Source: Dictyoglomus sp. NZ13-RE01 (GTDB lineage Bacteria > Dictyoglomota > Dictyoglomia > Dictyoglomales > Dictyoglomaceae). Taken from it: a stretch of 64,000 bases of DNA. The position numbers and the translations under genes were made by a program. The notes below the pieces were generated by a model. The model did no database searches and had not been told where the DNA came from. It saw nothing but the letters and a program-made list of their open reading frames with translations. The stretch lies in NCBI GenBank assembly GCA_002878375.1, contig NIRF01000007.1:1-64000 (forward strand). Reading direction: 5' to 3'. Positions 1-7,483 of the stretch are shown here, piece after piece (the stretch's first letter is position 1; each line of letters begins with the position of its first letter).

Positions 1-217
1 TATTTATGGGAGCATTGTTAGTTATTTACTTAACATCAAAAATAGAGAAGGGAGAGCATAGAATAAAGTTATTAAAAGAGGAATTAAAGAGAGGAATAAT
101 AAGCTTCATAAATTTTGCCTTAAGAATAATTGAGATATTAAGATTGAGGTTAAAGATAAGCAAGAAAGGAAGAATTGTGCTTATGATTGGGGGTGATTAA
201 AAATGATTACAGATCAG
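1..217 (+). mobile_element. 3' end of an IS element (IS4-like), cut by the window edge
   Basis: The first 217 bases match the corresponding end of the IS relic at 6422-7408 (reverse strand there) almost base for base, including the last 50 transposase codons and the terminal inverted repeat, which here ends in GATTACAGATCAG at 217. The element runs with its transposase on the plus strand and its outer end towards the GntR promoter at 230. The 5' part lies outside the window, so it cannot be said whether this copy is intact. The 10 bases after 217 would be one copy of the target duplication, which cannot be checked here. Confidence 0.8.
3..200 (+). CDS. transposase C-terminal fragment (partial, IS4-like DDE family)
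   Basis: Open frame from the window edge to TAA at 198-200. The last ~45 residues (GEHRIKLLKEELKRG...) are the same as the C-terminus encoded by the relic at 6439-7316, so this is the tail of a transposase and not a small gene of its own; the ATG at 6 is internal. The family assignment comes from the other copy, which keeps two of the three catalytic acidic regions. Whether this copy is functional depends on sequence upstream of the window. Confidence 0.75.
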   Translation, partial: FMGALLVIYLTSKIEKGEHRIKLLKEELKRGIISFINFALRIIEILRLRLKISKKGRIVLMIGGD

Positions 218-229
218 TTTTTATCACCA

Positions 230-258
230 TTGACTTATTTTTATTTTTCCCATATAAT
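230..258 (+). promoter_or_regulatory. sigma-70-type promoter of the gntR-anmK operon
   Basis: TTGACT (230-235), 17 bp, TATAAT (253-258). The same -35, spacing and -10 occur at 7422-7450 before the second sugar operon. The -35 begins 12 bp after the end of the IS copy at 1-217. Confidence 0.75.
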
Positions 259-263
259 TGTTA

Positions 264-276
264 TATCAATATGATA
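264..276. promoter_or_regulatory. candidate operator (TATCA-ATA-TGATA palindrome)
   Basis: A perfect 13-bp palindrome lies 5 bp downstream of the -10 box, at the expected transcription start, and so could block transcription if bound. The adjacent GntR-family protein is the obvious candidate. The equivalent position at 7454-7469 carries a tandem CATATCAA repeat with the same TATCA core, suggesting one regulator for both operons. Binding is inferred. Confidence 0.45.
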
Positions 277-293
277 ATATGAAGAGGAGAGAG

Positions 294-1016
294 ATGGAGA
301 AGGATTTACCTCTTCCTTTGTACTATAAACTTAGAGAAAGTATAAGAGAAAAAATATTAAAGGGAGAGTATCCCCCTGGAAGTAAAATTCCATCAGAACA
401 AGAATTGGCACAAAAATACAAAGTTTCAAGAATGACTGTTATTAGAGCTATTAATGATTTAGTTCAAGAAGGATTACTTTATAGAAAACAAGGTAAGGGA
501 ACTTTTGTAAGTATCCCACAAGTTCAGCAGAGATTAGGAAAACTTACCAATTTCACCCAAGACATGCTATCAAGGAATCTAAAGCCTGATAGTATTATTT
601 TAAATTTGGAATTAATTTCTCCATCCTTTTTAATTCAAGAGAAACTAAAGATAAATGAAGGTACAAAGGTTTGGAAACTTGAAAGATTAAGATTAGCTGA
701 TGAAAGCCCTATGGGTCTCCAAACAGCATATCTTCCATCAGATATTTTCCTTTATATTGATAAAGAAGAATTAGGAAATGGCTCCCTTTATGAATACTTA
801 AAGAAAAAATATGGAATAGTATTTAAAAGGGCAGAAGAAACTTACTGGGTAAGAATGCCAAATAGTTATGAGGCAGAGAAGTTAAAAATAGGAAAAAATA
901 ATCCCATTTTTTATGTACAGAGAATAACTTTTTTGACAGATGAAAAACCCGGAGAATTTGTAGAATCAATCCTAAGAGGAGATAGATATCAATTATATGT
1001 GGAATTAACTACTTAG
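294..1016 (+). CDS. GntR-family transcriptional regulator (HutC/UTRA type)
   Basis: The N-terminal ~70 residues form a GntR winged helix (LYYKLRESIREKILKGEY, then PSEQELAQKYKVSRMTV and the RKQGKGTFV wing). The rest (~160 residues) is a UTRA ligand-binding domain with the usual RLRLAD...Y segments. The ATG at 294 is preferred over the in-frame TTG at 258 because GAGGAGAG precedes it and 258 lies inside the -10 box. It is first in an operon with anmK and a PIG-L deacetylase, so the effector is probably an amino sugar or amino-sugar phosphate, as for NagR-like UTRA regulators. Autoregulation is likely from the palindrome at 264-276. Confidence 0.88.
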   Translation: MEKDLPLPLYYKLRESIREKILKGEYPPGSKIPSEQELAQKYKVSRMTVIRAINDLVQEGLLYRKQGKGTFVSIPQVQQRLGKLTNFTQDMLSRNLKPDSIILNLELISPSFLIQEKLKINEGTKVWKLERLRLADESPMGLQTAYLPSDIFLYIDKEELGNGSLYEYLKKKYGIVFKRAEETYWVRMPNSYEAEKLKIGKNNPIFYVQRITFLTDEKPGEFVESILRGDRYQLYVELTT

Positions 1017-1028
1017 GGGTGTAATTTT

Positions 1029-2225
1029 ATGTTTATAAAAAATATCTCTCCAAATGAGAAAAGATTAGTTTTGGGAATGATGTCAGGAACATCTTGTGAT
1101 GGAATTTCTTGTGCATTAATAGAGGTTCAGGGATTAAGAGAAGAGAAAAAAATCAAATTTATAGGTTATCTTCAATATCCCTATCCTAAGGAGATTAAAG
1201 AGAAGATTTTCAAAGTTTACCCTCCTAATTTCTTTCAGGCAAAGGATTTGGTAAGACTCCATCATACTATTGGAGAAATTTTCTCTGAAGCTGCATTGGA
1301 ACTACTGAATAAACTAAATATTAAAAAAGAACAACTTTTTGCTATTTCAGCCCAGGGACCAATTCTGTATCATGATCCTCCCTCTGAAGAAAATAACTAT
1401 AAAGGAGCTCATATGGAGATAGGAGAATCTGCAGTGATTGCAGATAGGCTTGAAACTATTACTGTTATGGATTTAAGGGCAGCGGATATTGCAGGAGGAG
1501 GACATGGAGCTCCCTTGAGTGTATATGTGGACTATCTTCTTTTTAAGGATGAGAATATAAATAGAGCAGTACAAAATATCGGTGGAATCGCCAATGTTAC
1601 CTTTCTCCCTAAGGACATTTCCTGGGACTCTCTAAAGTCCTTCGATTGTGGACCTGGAAATATGCTAATCGATTATGCGGTAAGATATTTTACCAATGGA
1701 GAACTTGAATATGATCCCGATGGAAGTATAGCTAAAAAAGGGAAGATCAATGAAGAAATTCTTTCCATTCTCATGGACCATCCATATATAAAAAAGGAGC
1801 CACCAAAAACTACAGGAAGAGAGCTTTTTGGAGAAAATTTCTTCAAGGAAGTATTAAAAATGGCAGAAGAAAAAAATCTCTCCTTTGAAGATATTGTTGC
1901 TACCCTTACAGCTTTTACTGTGGAAGCCATCGCATATAGTTATGAAAAATTTTATCCAAAGGGATACGAGCTCCAAGAAGTAATATTAGGTGGTGGAGGG
2001 ACCCATAATAAAACCTTAGTAGAGTGGCTAAAGAAAAGGCTCCATCCCATAAAAGTGAAGACCCATGAGGATTTTGGGATTCCAAATGATGCAAGAGAGG
2101 CAGTAACCTGGGGAGTATTAGCGGATGAAATGCTCTTTGGAGTACCAAATAACGTTCCTTCCGCATCGGGGGCAAAATACCCAGTATTTGGAGGGAAAAT
2201 TTCTCTTCCCCCAAAAAAGAGATGA
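1029..2225 (+). CDS. anmK: anhydro-N-acetylmuramic acid kinase
   Basis: AnmK phosphorylates and hydrates 1,6-anhydro-MurNAc to MurNAc-6-phosphate, a cytoplasmic step of peptidoglycan recycling. The 398 residues are close to the family's usual ~370-390. The phosphate-binding GMMSGTSCDG is at residues 16-25, the catalytic-region DLRAADIAGGGHGAPL near 150, NIGGIANVT near 183, FDCGPGNMLID near 206 and LGGGGTHN near 318. The start follows GGGGTGTAATTTT. It lies 12 bp after the gntR stop, and its stop overlaps the next start (ATGA). No murQ etherase is recognised in the window. Confidence 0.93.
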   Translation: MFIKNISPNEKRLVLGMMSGTSCDGISCALIEVQGLREEKKIKFIGYLQYPYPKEIKEKIFKVYPPNFFQAKDLVRLHHTIGEIFSEAALELLNKLNIKKEQLFAISAQGPILYHDPPSEENNYKGAHMEIGESAVIADRLETITVMDLRAADIAGGGHGAPLSVYVDYLLFKDENINRAVQNIGGIANVTFLPKDISWDSLKSFDCGPGNMLIDYAVRYFTNGELEYDPDGSIAKKGKINEEILSILMDHPYIKKEPPKTTGRELFGENFFKEVLKMAEEKNLSFEDIVATLTAFTVEAIAYSYEKFYPKGYELQEVILGGGGTHNKTLVEWLKKRLHPIKVKTHEDFGIPNDAREAVTWGVLADEMLFGVPNNVPSASGAKYPVFGGKISLPPKKR

Positions 2226-2872
2226 AAATTATAGTTTTTGGTGCTCATATTATGGATGCTGAACTTATGGCAGGAGGGCTTGCTGTCAAGTACTCTCCTT
2301 TTGGGCATGATATAAGGTTTATTGCCCTTACAGGAACCAAAGAGGACCCTCTTTATGAAGATATGAAAAGGGCGGAGAAAATCCTGGGGGTGACTTCAGA
2401 TTGCTTAGGAATTAGAAAGGATGAACTTCTAAAAGATTCCGTTATAAATGAGATTACCATCATGTTACTTAAAGAAAAACCAGATTTTTTGGTTACACAC
2501 TGGAGTGGAAGCTGGCACCCAACCCATAGAAAAACTCACTTTTTAATTTTAGAGTCTATCCAAAGAATATTAAAAATTTCAAGCTTTTCTTTATCCTTAG
2601 AAAATGTACTCTTTGGTGAAAACTTTGAAGACCTAAAAGATTTCTCTCCAGACATATACATTCCTTTGGAGGAGGAAGAAGTTAATAAATGGTTCTTGGC
2701 ATTGGAGGAGTTTAGAATATTTAGAGAAGAAAAGAGTTTAGACTTTAAAGGTAATCTTTCCTATTTCCCTTATAAAGGATTTTATAGATCTATGGTAAGA
2801 GTGCATGGTCTTGAGATAGATTTAGAATATGCTACAGTCTTTAAAAAACTGCACTCTTTAAAATTAATGTAA
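2222..2872 (+). CDS. PIG-L/LmbE-family deacetylase
   Basis: PIG-L proteins are Zn-dependent N-deacetylases of GlcNAc-type substrates. The protein is 216 residues, usual for the family. The first metal motif, normally HPDD, reads H9-I-M-D12 here, keeping the His and the second Asp; the second motif HPTH (HxxH) is near residue 100. It is translationally coupled to anmK through ATGA. Context with AnmK and an importer suggests removal of an acetyl group from an imported amino sugar or muropeptide fragment; the substrate is inferred. There is no signal peptide, so it is cytoplasmic. Confidence 0.8.
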   Translation: MKIIVFGAHIMDAELMAGGLAVKYSPFGHDIRFIALTGTKEDPLYEDMKRAEKILGVTSDCLGIRKDELLKDSVINEITIMLLKEKPDFLVTHWSGSWHPTHRKTHFLILESIQRILKISSFSLSLENVLFGENFEDLKDFSPDIYIPLEEEEVNKWFLALEEFRIFREEKSLDFKGNLSYFPYKGFYRSMVRVHGLEIDLEYATVFKKLHSLKLM

Positions 2873-2932
2873 CAAGGGGGTGAGAAAATTAGTGTGTTTA
2901 TTAAAAAAAATAATTAAAAGGGGGTTATCTAA

Positions 2933-4444
2933 ATGAGAAAATTACTTGTTTTTTCCATTATGATTCTGTTTGTTATCTTTTCTTTCTCCTCTGGAAAGGT
3001 AAAAGGCGGAACTCTAACCATTGGAGTGGATCAGGAGGTTGTAGGCTTAGACCCCAACATAGTAACTGCATTTTCTTCTTTTAGAAGAATAGATCTTCTT
3101 TATAATAGGCTTGTTAAATATGATCATAACTTAAATATTGTACCAGATCTTGCATCATCATGGGAGATTCCTGATAATTTAACATACATTTTCCATCTTA
3201 GAAAGGGTGTAAAATTCCATAACGGAAGAGAACTTACTGCAGAAGATGTAAAATACACGTTAGAAAGAATTCTTGATCCTAAGACAGGTTCACCAGGTCG
3301 TTCCTACATTGAACCTATTACAAGTATTGAAATAATTGATAAATATACTATTAAGATCAAACTATCCACACCTTTAGCCTCTCTACTAAGTGGACTTGCT
3401 TCTAATAATTGTGCCATCGTTCCTAAGGAAGAAGTTGAAAAATATGGGAATCTACAAAGAAATGTTGTAGGAACAGGACCTTTTAAATTGGCAGAATGGG
3501 TCCCTGATAACTATATGAGATTAGTAAGAAATCCTGATTATTTTGAGAAAGGACTTCCCTATCTTGATGAAGTAATCTTTAGAGTAATCCCAGAACAAAC
3601 TTCTCTTCTTGCAGGTTTAAAAGCAGGCGCTCTTGACATGGCTACAATTAATGATGGTAGTGTTATTTTACAGGCAAAAAAAGATCCAAATTTAGTAGTA
3701 ATGCAAAAGCCGGGTATAAATGTAAGGACGTTTGGATTTAATACAACAAGGAAGCCTTTTGATGATATAAGAGTAAGACAAGCAATTGCCCTTGCCATAG
3801 ATAGAGATGAAATAGTTGCTACTGCTGAATTTGGTATGGCAATGCCATCAGGTCCTATTCCAGCTTCTGTAAAAAGATGGGCAAAATCTGTCAAGTTCTT
3901 ACCATTCTCAAGACCAAATATTAAAAAGGCAAAAGAATTATTGACTCAAGCAGGTTATCCTAATGGCTTCTCCTTTAAAATAGTGTGTTCCCCAACATAT
4001 GAGGGAGGAATAGCAGTAGCACAAGTAATACAGAATCAGCTAAAAAAAATAGGACTTAAGCCAGAGTTAGAAGTTCTTGAGTGGGGAATGTACATTGATA
4101 GATGGAGAAAGAGAGACTTTGATTCAATGGTAGAACTAAGAGGTGGAGACCCTGACCCTGATAGATTTTTATATCGCATATTACATAGCAAAGGAGCAGT
4201 TAACAATTTCTTATTTAAAGACGAAGAAATAGATAGGCTATTAGAAGAGGGAAGAAGGCTAACAAAATATGAAGAAAGAAAACCTATATATGATAAATTA
4301 CAAGCTCTTATATCAGAAAAGGCTCCCGTAATATTTCTCTATGTTCCTTATGAAACTCAAGTACTAAAATCTTACGTAAAAGACTTCAAACAAGTTGGGA
4401 ATGGAGCTCTATATTATCTTGCAAATACATGGATAGAAAAGTAG
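2933..4444 (+). CDS. ABC transporter substrate-binding protein, family 5 (peptide/oligosaccharide type)
   Basis: A signal sequence covers residues 1 to about 20 (basic MRK, hydrophobic core ending FSFSSG). The mature part is a SBP_bac_5 protein: TLTIGVDQEVVGLDPN near the N-terminus, WEIPDNLTYIFHLRKGVKFHNG near residue 80, NVVGTGPFKL near 180 and the VRQAIALAIDRD helix near 280. Family members bind oligopeptides, nickel or oligosaccharides. With anmK and PIG-L upstream, a muropeptide or amino-sugar oligomer is plausible. It is followed by a strong hairpin and two cognate permeases. Confidence 0.9.
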   Translation: MRKLLVFSIMILFVIFSFSSGKVKGGTLTIGVDQEVVGLDPNIVTAFSSFRRIDLLYNRLVKYDHNLNIVPDLASSWEIPDNLTYIFHLRKGVKFHNGRELTAEDVKYTLERILDPKTGSPGRSYIEPITSIEIIDKYTIKIKLSTPLASLLSGLASNNCAIVPKEEVEKYGNLQRNVVGTGPFKLAEWVPDNYMRLVRNPDYFEKGLPYLDEVIFRVIPEQTSLLAGLKAGALDMATINDGSVILQAKKDPNLVVMQKPGINVRTFGFNTTRKPFDDIRVRQAIALAIDRDEIVATAEFGMAMPSGPIPASVKRWAKSVKFLPFSRPNIKKAKELLTQAGYPNGFSFKIVCSPTYEGGIAVAQVIQNQLKKIGLKPELEVLEWGMYIDRWRKRDFDSMVELRGGDPDPDRFLYRILHSKGAVNNFLFKDEEIDRLLEEGRRLTKYEERKPIYDKLQALISEKAPVIFLYVPYETQVLKSYVKDFKQVGNGALYYLANTWIEK

Positions 4445-4452
4445 TATAAATT

Positions 4453-4485
4453 TTAGGGGGGAATTGTTCCATAATTCCCCCCTAA
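4453..4485 (+). promoter_or_regulatory. intercistronic RNA hairpin between binding protein and permease genes
   Basis: A perfect 13-bp stem (TTAGGGGGGAATT / AATTCCCCCCTAA) with a 7-nt loop lies 8 bp after the binding-protein stop and ends at the AAGGAGG ribosome binding site of the next gene. No U-run follows, so it is not a classical terminator. Such hairpins commonly protect the upstream binding-protein mRNA from 3' decay, so that it exceeds the permeases. It could also hinder ribosome access at 4484-4490. Confidence 0.7.
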
Positions 4486-4494
4486 GGAGGATAA

Positions 4495-5445
4495 ATGGGA
4501 AAATATATAATAAAAAGATTATTATCAATCATTCCTGTTTTATTTGGAGTATCTATCTTAGTTTTTTTCTTAGTAAGATTAATTCCAGGAAGCGCTTTAG
4601 AGCTATTTTTAGGGACACAAGTAGAAGCAACTCCTGAGCAAATGGAAGAACTTAAAAGAATTTTTGGAGAAGACAAACCTATTCCTATTCTTTACTTTGA
4701 GTGGTTAGCAAGAATCCTAAGAGGAGATTTTGGTTACTCTTTAAGAACAAGTAGACCAGTTTTGCCTGATATTTTAAGTAGACTTCCTCTTAGTTTAGAA
4801 TTAACAATATTTTCTCTGTTAATTTCTATAATTATTGGAATTCCCTTAGGAATATTATCTTCTTTAAAACAAAATCCTGTTATTGATATTTTAATTAGAA
4901 TTACTGGACTTTTAGGACTTTCTTTGCCTCAATTTTGGCTTGCAACCCTCTTTGTTATCTTATTTTCTTCTCTTGAAGGTTGGATTCCTATGGGAAATTT
5001 CATACCATTTTCCCAAAATCCATTTCTTAATATAAAAATGCTATTTTTCCCATCCTTGGCTATTGGACTTGGTTTAGGAGCGGTAGTAATGCGATTTACT
5101 CGAAATAGCATTTTAGAAGTTCTTCAAATGGACTATATTAAGACAGCTAAAGCAAAAGGACTTCCCCAAAAAGTTGTATTATTTAAACATGCTTTAAGAA
5201 ATGCATTACTTCCAATAGTCACAATTTTAGGTTTTAATGCAGGATATCTATTAGGGGGAGCGATTGTTATAGAAGAAGTATTTGCTCTTCCCGGAATGGG
5301 AAGATTAGCTTTGTATGCTATTTTTCAAAGGGATTATCCTCTTCTACAAGGTATAGTTCTAATTATTTCTTTACTATTTGTCATTATAAATTTATTCACT
5401 GATATTATTTATGCTCTTATAGATCCAAGAATTAGATATGATTAA
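4495..5445 (+). CDS. ABC transporter permease, DppB/OppB type
   Basis: 316 residues with the typical N-terminus MGKYIIKRLLSIIPVLFGVS, a first transmembrane helix and an extracytoplasmic loop, then five more helices. The cytoplasmic EAA loop that meets the ATPase is seen around residues 205-235 (DYIKTAKAKGLPQKVVLFKH). AAGGAGG lies just upstream of the ATG. It forms the membrane channel with the next gene. No ATPase genes follow it. Confidence 0.92.
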   Translation: MGKYIIKRLLSIIPVLFGVSILVFFLVRLIPGSALELFLGTQVEATPEQMEELKRIFGEDKPIPILYFEWLARILRGDFGYSLRTSRPVLPDILSRLPLSLELTIFSLLISIIIGIPLGILSSLKQNPVIDILIRITGLLGLSLPQFWLATLFVILFSSLEGWIPMGNFIPFSQNPFLNIKMLFFPSLAIGLGLGAVVMRFTRNSILEVLQMDYIKTAKAKGLPQKVVLFKHALRNALLPIVTILGFNAGYLLGGAIVIEEVFALPGMGRLALYAIFQRDYPLLQGIVLIISLLFVIINLFTDIIYALIDPRIRYD

Positions 5446-5448
5446 AAA

Positions 5449-6282
5449 ATGAAAACATTAATAAGATTTAGAAAAAATTATATAGCTCTTACGGGATTGT
5501 CAATCATTATTTTTTATTTACTTATAGCAATAGTAGGAATTTTTTGGACTCCATATGATCCCATTGAAATGAATTATGATGAAATTTTACAGCCTCCATC
5601 TCTTAAACATCCTTTAGGGACCGATGAGTTTGGAAGAGACATACTTTCCAGGATTATATGGGGTAGTAGAATTTCTATTTTAATAAGTTTTTCCGCAACT
5701 CTCATAGCTTCACTTCTTGGAATATCTATAGGAGTAATCTCTGGTTTTTGGGGCGGGAAATTAGATAATTTTTTAATGAGAGTAGTTGATGTACTTTTTT
5801 CTTTTCCCCCCTTGCTTCTTGCCATCTTTATCATGGGAATATTAGGAGAAAAAACTTATAATGTAATAATTGCCATCGGAATAGTCTACACCCCACAATT
5901 TGCGAGATTAGTTCGTGCCTCAATTTTAAGTATTAAAAATTTAGATTTTGTTCAATCCGCTTTTGCTATAGGGGGAGGAAAATTTCATATCTTATTTAAA
6001 CATATTTTCCCTAATATTATTGTTCCTATAATTGTTCAAATGTCTTTGTGTTTATCCTTAGGCATTTTATTAGAATCTGCTTTAAGTTTTTTAGGGTTAG
6101 GAGTCCAACCCCCTTATCCCTCTTGGGGCAATATGTTAAGTAGTGCAAGAAGATTTATGATTATTGCTCCTTGGACTGCAATATTTCCTGGCTTAGCTAT
6201 AGTCCTATTAGTCTTGGGCTTTAATCTTTTAGGAGATGGTTTAAGAGATCTTCTTGATCCAAGATTAAGAAATATTAAATAA
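5449..6282 (+). CDS. ABC transporter permease, DppC/OppC type
   Basis: 277 residues. An N-terminal helix is followed by the OppC-type segment HPLGTDEFGRDILSRIIWGSR (about 50-70), further helices and the EAA loop (FVQSAFAIGGGKFHILFKHIFPN, about 165-187). It lies 3 bp after the DppB-type gene. It ends the operon; the DppD/DppF-type ATPases one would expect next are absent and may be supplied from 59885-61862 or elsewhere. Confidence 0.92.
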   Translation: MKTLIRFRKNYIALTGLSIIIFYLLIAIVGIFWTPYDPIEMNYDEILQPPSLKHPLGTDEFGRDILSRIIWGSRISILISFSATLIASLLGISIGVISGFWGGKLDNFLMRVVDVLFSFPPLLLAIFIMGILGEKTYNVIIAIGIVYTPQFARLVRASILSIKNLDFVQSAFAIGGGKFHILFKHIFPNIIVPIIVQMSLCLSLGILLESALSFLGLGVQPPYPSWGNMLSSARRFMIIAPWTAIFPGLAIVLLVLGFNLLGDGLRDLLDPRLRNIK

Positions 6283-6287
6283 AGATA

Positions 6288-6335
6288 AGATAAAATCAAA
6301 GAGAACCTTAATTCTTTCTATCATTTTATCTTTTT
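6288..6335 (+). terminator. possible terminator after the first transport operon
   Basis: AGATAAAAT (6288-6296) can pair with ATTTTATCT (6323-6331), followed by T residues. The loop is long (26 nt, with a weak inner AAAGA/TCTTT pairing) and the stem is all A-T apart from one G-C pair, so this is a weak call. Confidence 0.35.
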
Positions 6336-6411
6336 CTATTTCTTTCCTTTCTAACTCATTACTACTATTATTACTATGCTGGTACCTATGTCCATACCTA
6401 TTTGCCAATTT

Positions 6412-6421
6412 CATTTTGATA
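6412..6421. repeat. left target-site duplication of the IS relic
   Basis: CATTTTGATA here is repeated exactly at 7409-7418, flanking the element bounded by the terminal inverted repeats. Confidence 0.85.
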
Positions 6422-6438
6422 CTGATCTGTAATCATTT

Positions 6439-7316
6439 TTAATCACCCCCAATCATAAGCACAATTCTTCCTTTCTTGCTTATCTTTAACCTCAATCTTA
6501 ATATCTCAATTATTATTAAGGCAAAATTTATGAAGCTTATTATTCCTCTCTTTAATTCCTCCTTTAATAACTTTATTCTATGCTCTCCTTTGGCAAACTT
6601 GTTACATATGCGTAAAAATCTTCTTTCCCATTTATCACTTCATATCCTCTTATGTATACATTTGCTACTATCCCATGAATTAGAACTCCTTCATAAATCC
6701 CTTTTGGCAACATGGTTATTAGCTTCTCGTTTACATAAACATTCTTCTTTAACCTGATAACAAAATTCATCCCTTTATCTTTTAGAAATTCCATCAGTCT
6801 TCTATATGTAAATTCTCTATCAAAGATAAAAACTGTGCCTTTTGGAATTAAGGGAAGAAGTAAAGAGATACTTTCAATCAATAAAATCAACCTCGCTCTT
6901 CCATTTTAACTTAGAAAAATCATCTTTCCTTACTGGAATAACTAAAAGTGGAATAGCTCTCCCTCCAATAGGAACAGCAAAAGCTAAAAGTCTCCATTTA
7001 TCCTTTAGATATGTAAAATCGGTAAGCACATACAATGAAAGATATGGTCTTTTAAGTCTTCTTAATATGAATTTAGCAATTTCTAACTGAATTTCTATAA
7101 AGTTCCATTTGTGAGATGTGAAAAATCTCCTAAATCTATTTACCAAAGCTTGAGTAGAGGAGTAGTTAATGGGATTAACAAGGTTTAAAGATAAAGCTTT
7201 TTTAGAAAGAGCTCTAATTGCTGTTTTTTCTCTTTTATTAAACTTATTATTAACACAATTAAAATTTCTTTTATCTTTTTTCTTAAAGGAAAATCTGGTA
7301 AAATATTAATGACCAT
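6439..7316 (-). pseudogene. degenerate IS transposase (IS4-like DDE family)
   Basis: The start is ATG at 7316-7314, after GGGAGGTG. The reading frame shifts in an A-rich run near 7275, and again near 6880 (between KSEV and LILLIESIS). At about 6590 it jumps from YVTSLPK to GEHRIKLLKEELKRG, the C-terminus shared with the copy at 1-200. Two acidic regions survive (LTDFTYLKDKW near 7035; FDREFTYRRL near 6815), but the C-terminal Glu-containing segment of IS4-type enzymes is missing, consistent with an internal deletion. It cannot make active transposase. Confidence 0.85.
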
Positions 7317-7323
7317 AGTTTTC

Positions 7324-7378
7324 ACCTCCCGGGGTTGAAATGTTATCTCTTTCTAATCTAATTCTAACCCTGGGAGGT
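7324..7378. promoter_or_regulatory. long hairpin covering the transposase ribosome binding site
   Basis: ACCTCCCGGGGTT (7324-7336) and AACCCTGGGAGGT (7366-7378) form a 13-bp stem with one mismatch. On the minus strand one arm contains the transposase Shine-Dalgarno, so RNA entering from outside would fold and hide it. This is the known IS strategy against impinging transcription. On the plus strand the stem is followed by TTTTCTTTT and could act as a terminator. Confidence 0.6.
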
Positions 7379-7408
7379 TTTTCTTTTCAAAAAATGATTA
7401 CAGGACAG

Positions 7409-7418
7409 CATTTTGATA
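7409..7418. repeat. right target-site duplication of the IS relic
   Basis: CATTTTGATA, an exact copy of 6412-6421. It ends 3 bp before the -35 box of the following promoter. Confidence 0.85.
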
Positions 7419-7421
7419 TTA

Positions 7422-7450
7422 TTGACTTTTTAATTTTAATATCATATAAT
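7422..7450 (+). promoter_or_regulatory. sigma-70-type promoter of the SIS/GH42/sugar ABC operon
   Basis: TTGACT (7422-7427), 17 bp, TATAAT (7445-7450), the same boxes and spacing as at 230-258. The IS relic ends 13 bp upstream, so activator sites above -50 would have been displaced. Confidence 0.75.
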
Positions 7451-7453
7451 CAT

Positions 7454-7469
7454 CATATCAACATATCAA
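7454..7469. promoter_or_regulatory. tandem CATATCAA repeat, candidate operator
   Basis: CATATCAA occurs twice in direct succession, 3 bp after the -10 box and before the GGGAGG of the first gene. The TATCA core is shared with the palindrome at 264-276. The GntR protein at 294-1016 is the best guess for a ligand. Confidence 0.45.
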
Positions 7470-7483
7470 TTGGGAGGTAATAT

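Larger units (their letters stand above)
6422..7408 (-). mobile_element. internally deleted IS element (IS4-like) with inverted repeats and 10-bp target duplication
   Basis: The ends are inverted: CTGATCTGTAATCATTTTT at 6422-6440 and, on the other strand from 7408, CTGTCCTGTAATCATTTTT (17 of 19 match). They are flanked by a perfect 10-bp direct repeat, so the insertion boundaries are certain to the base. Length is 987 bp. The transposase inside is broken and lacks the segment that would carry the last catalytic Glu. A second copy of the same element forms the window's first 217 bases. The IS4 label rests on the DDE segments and duplication length and is tentative. Confidence 0.88.

Noticed and set aside
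258-293. Earlier TTG start for the GntR gene
   Set aside because: It lies within the -10 box of the promoter; the ATG at 294 has a proper SD.
1673-2308. Antisense ORFs of 85-118 codons inside anmK
   Set aside because: They lie in the shadow of a well-supported gene, without SD or recognisable sequence.
6476-7090. Plus-strand ORFs of 93 and 82 codons inside the IS relic
   Set aside because: The minus strand encodes recognisable transposase pieces over the same bases; the plus frames show no family features.
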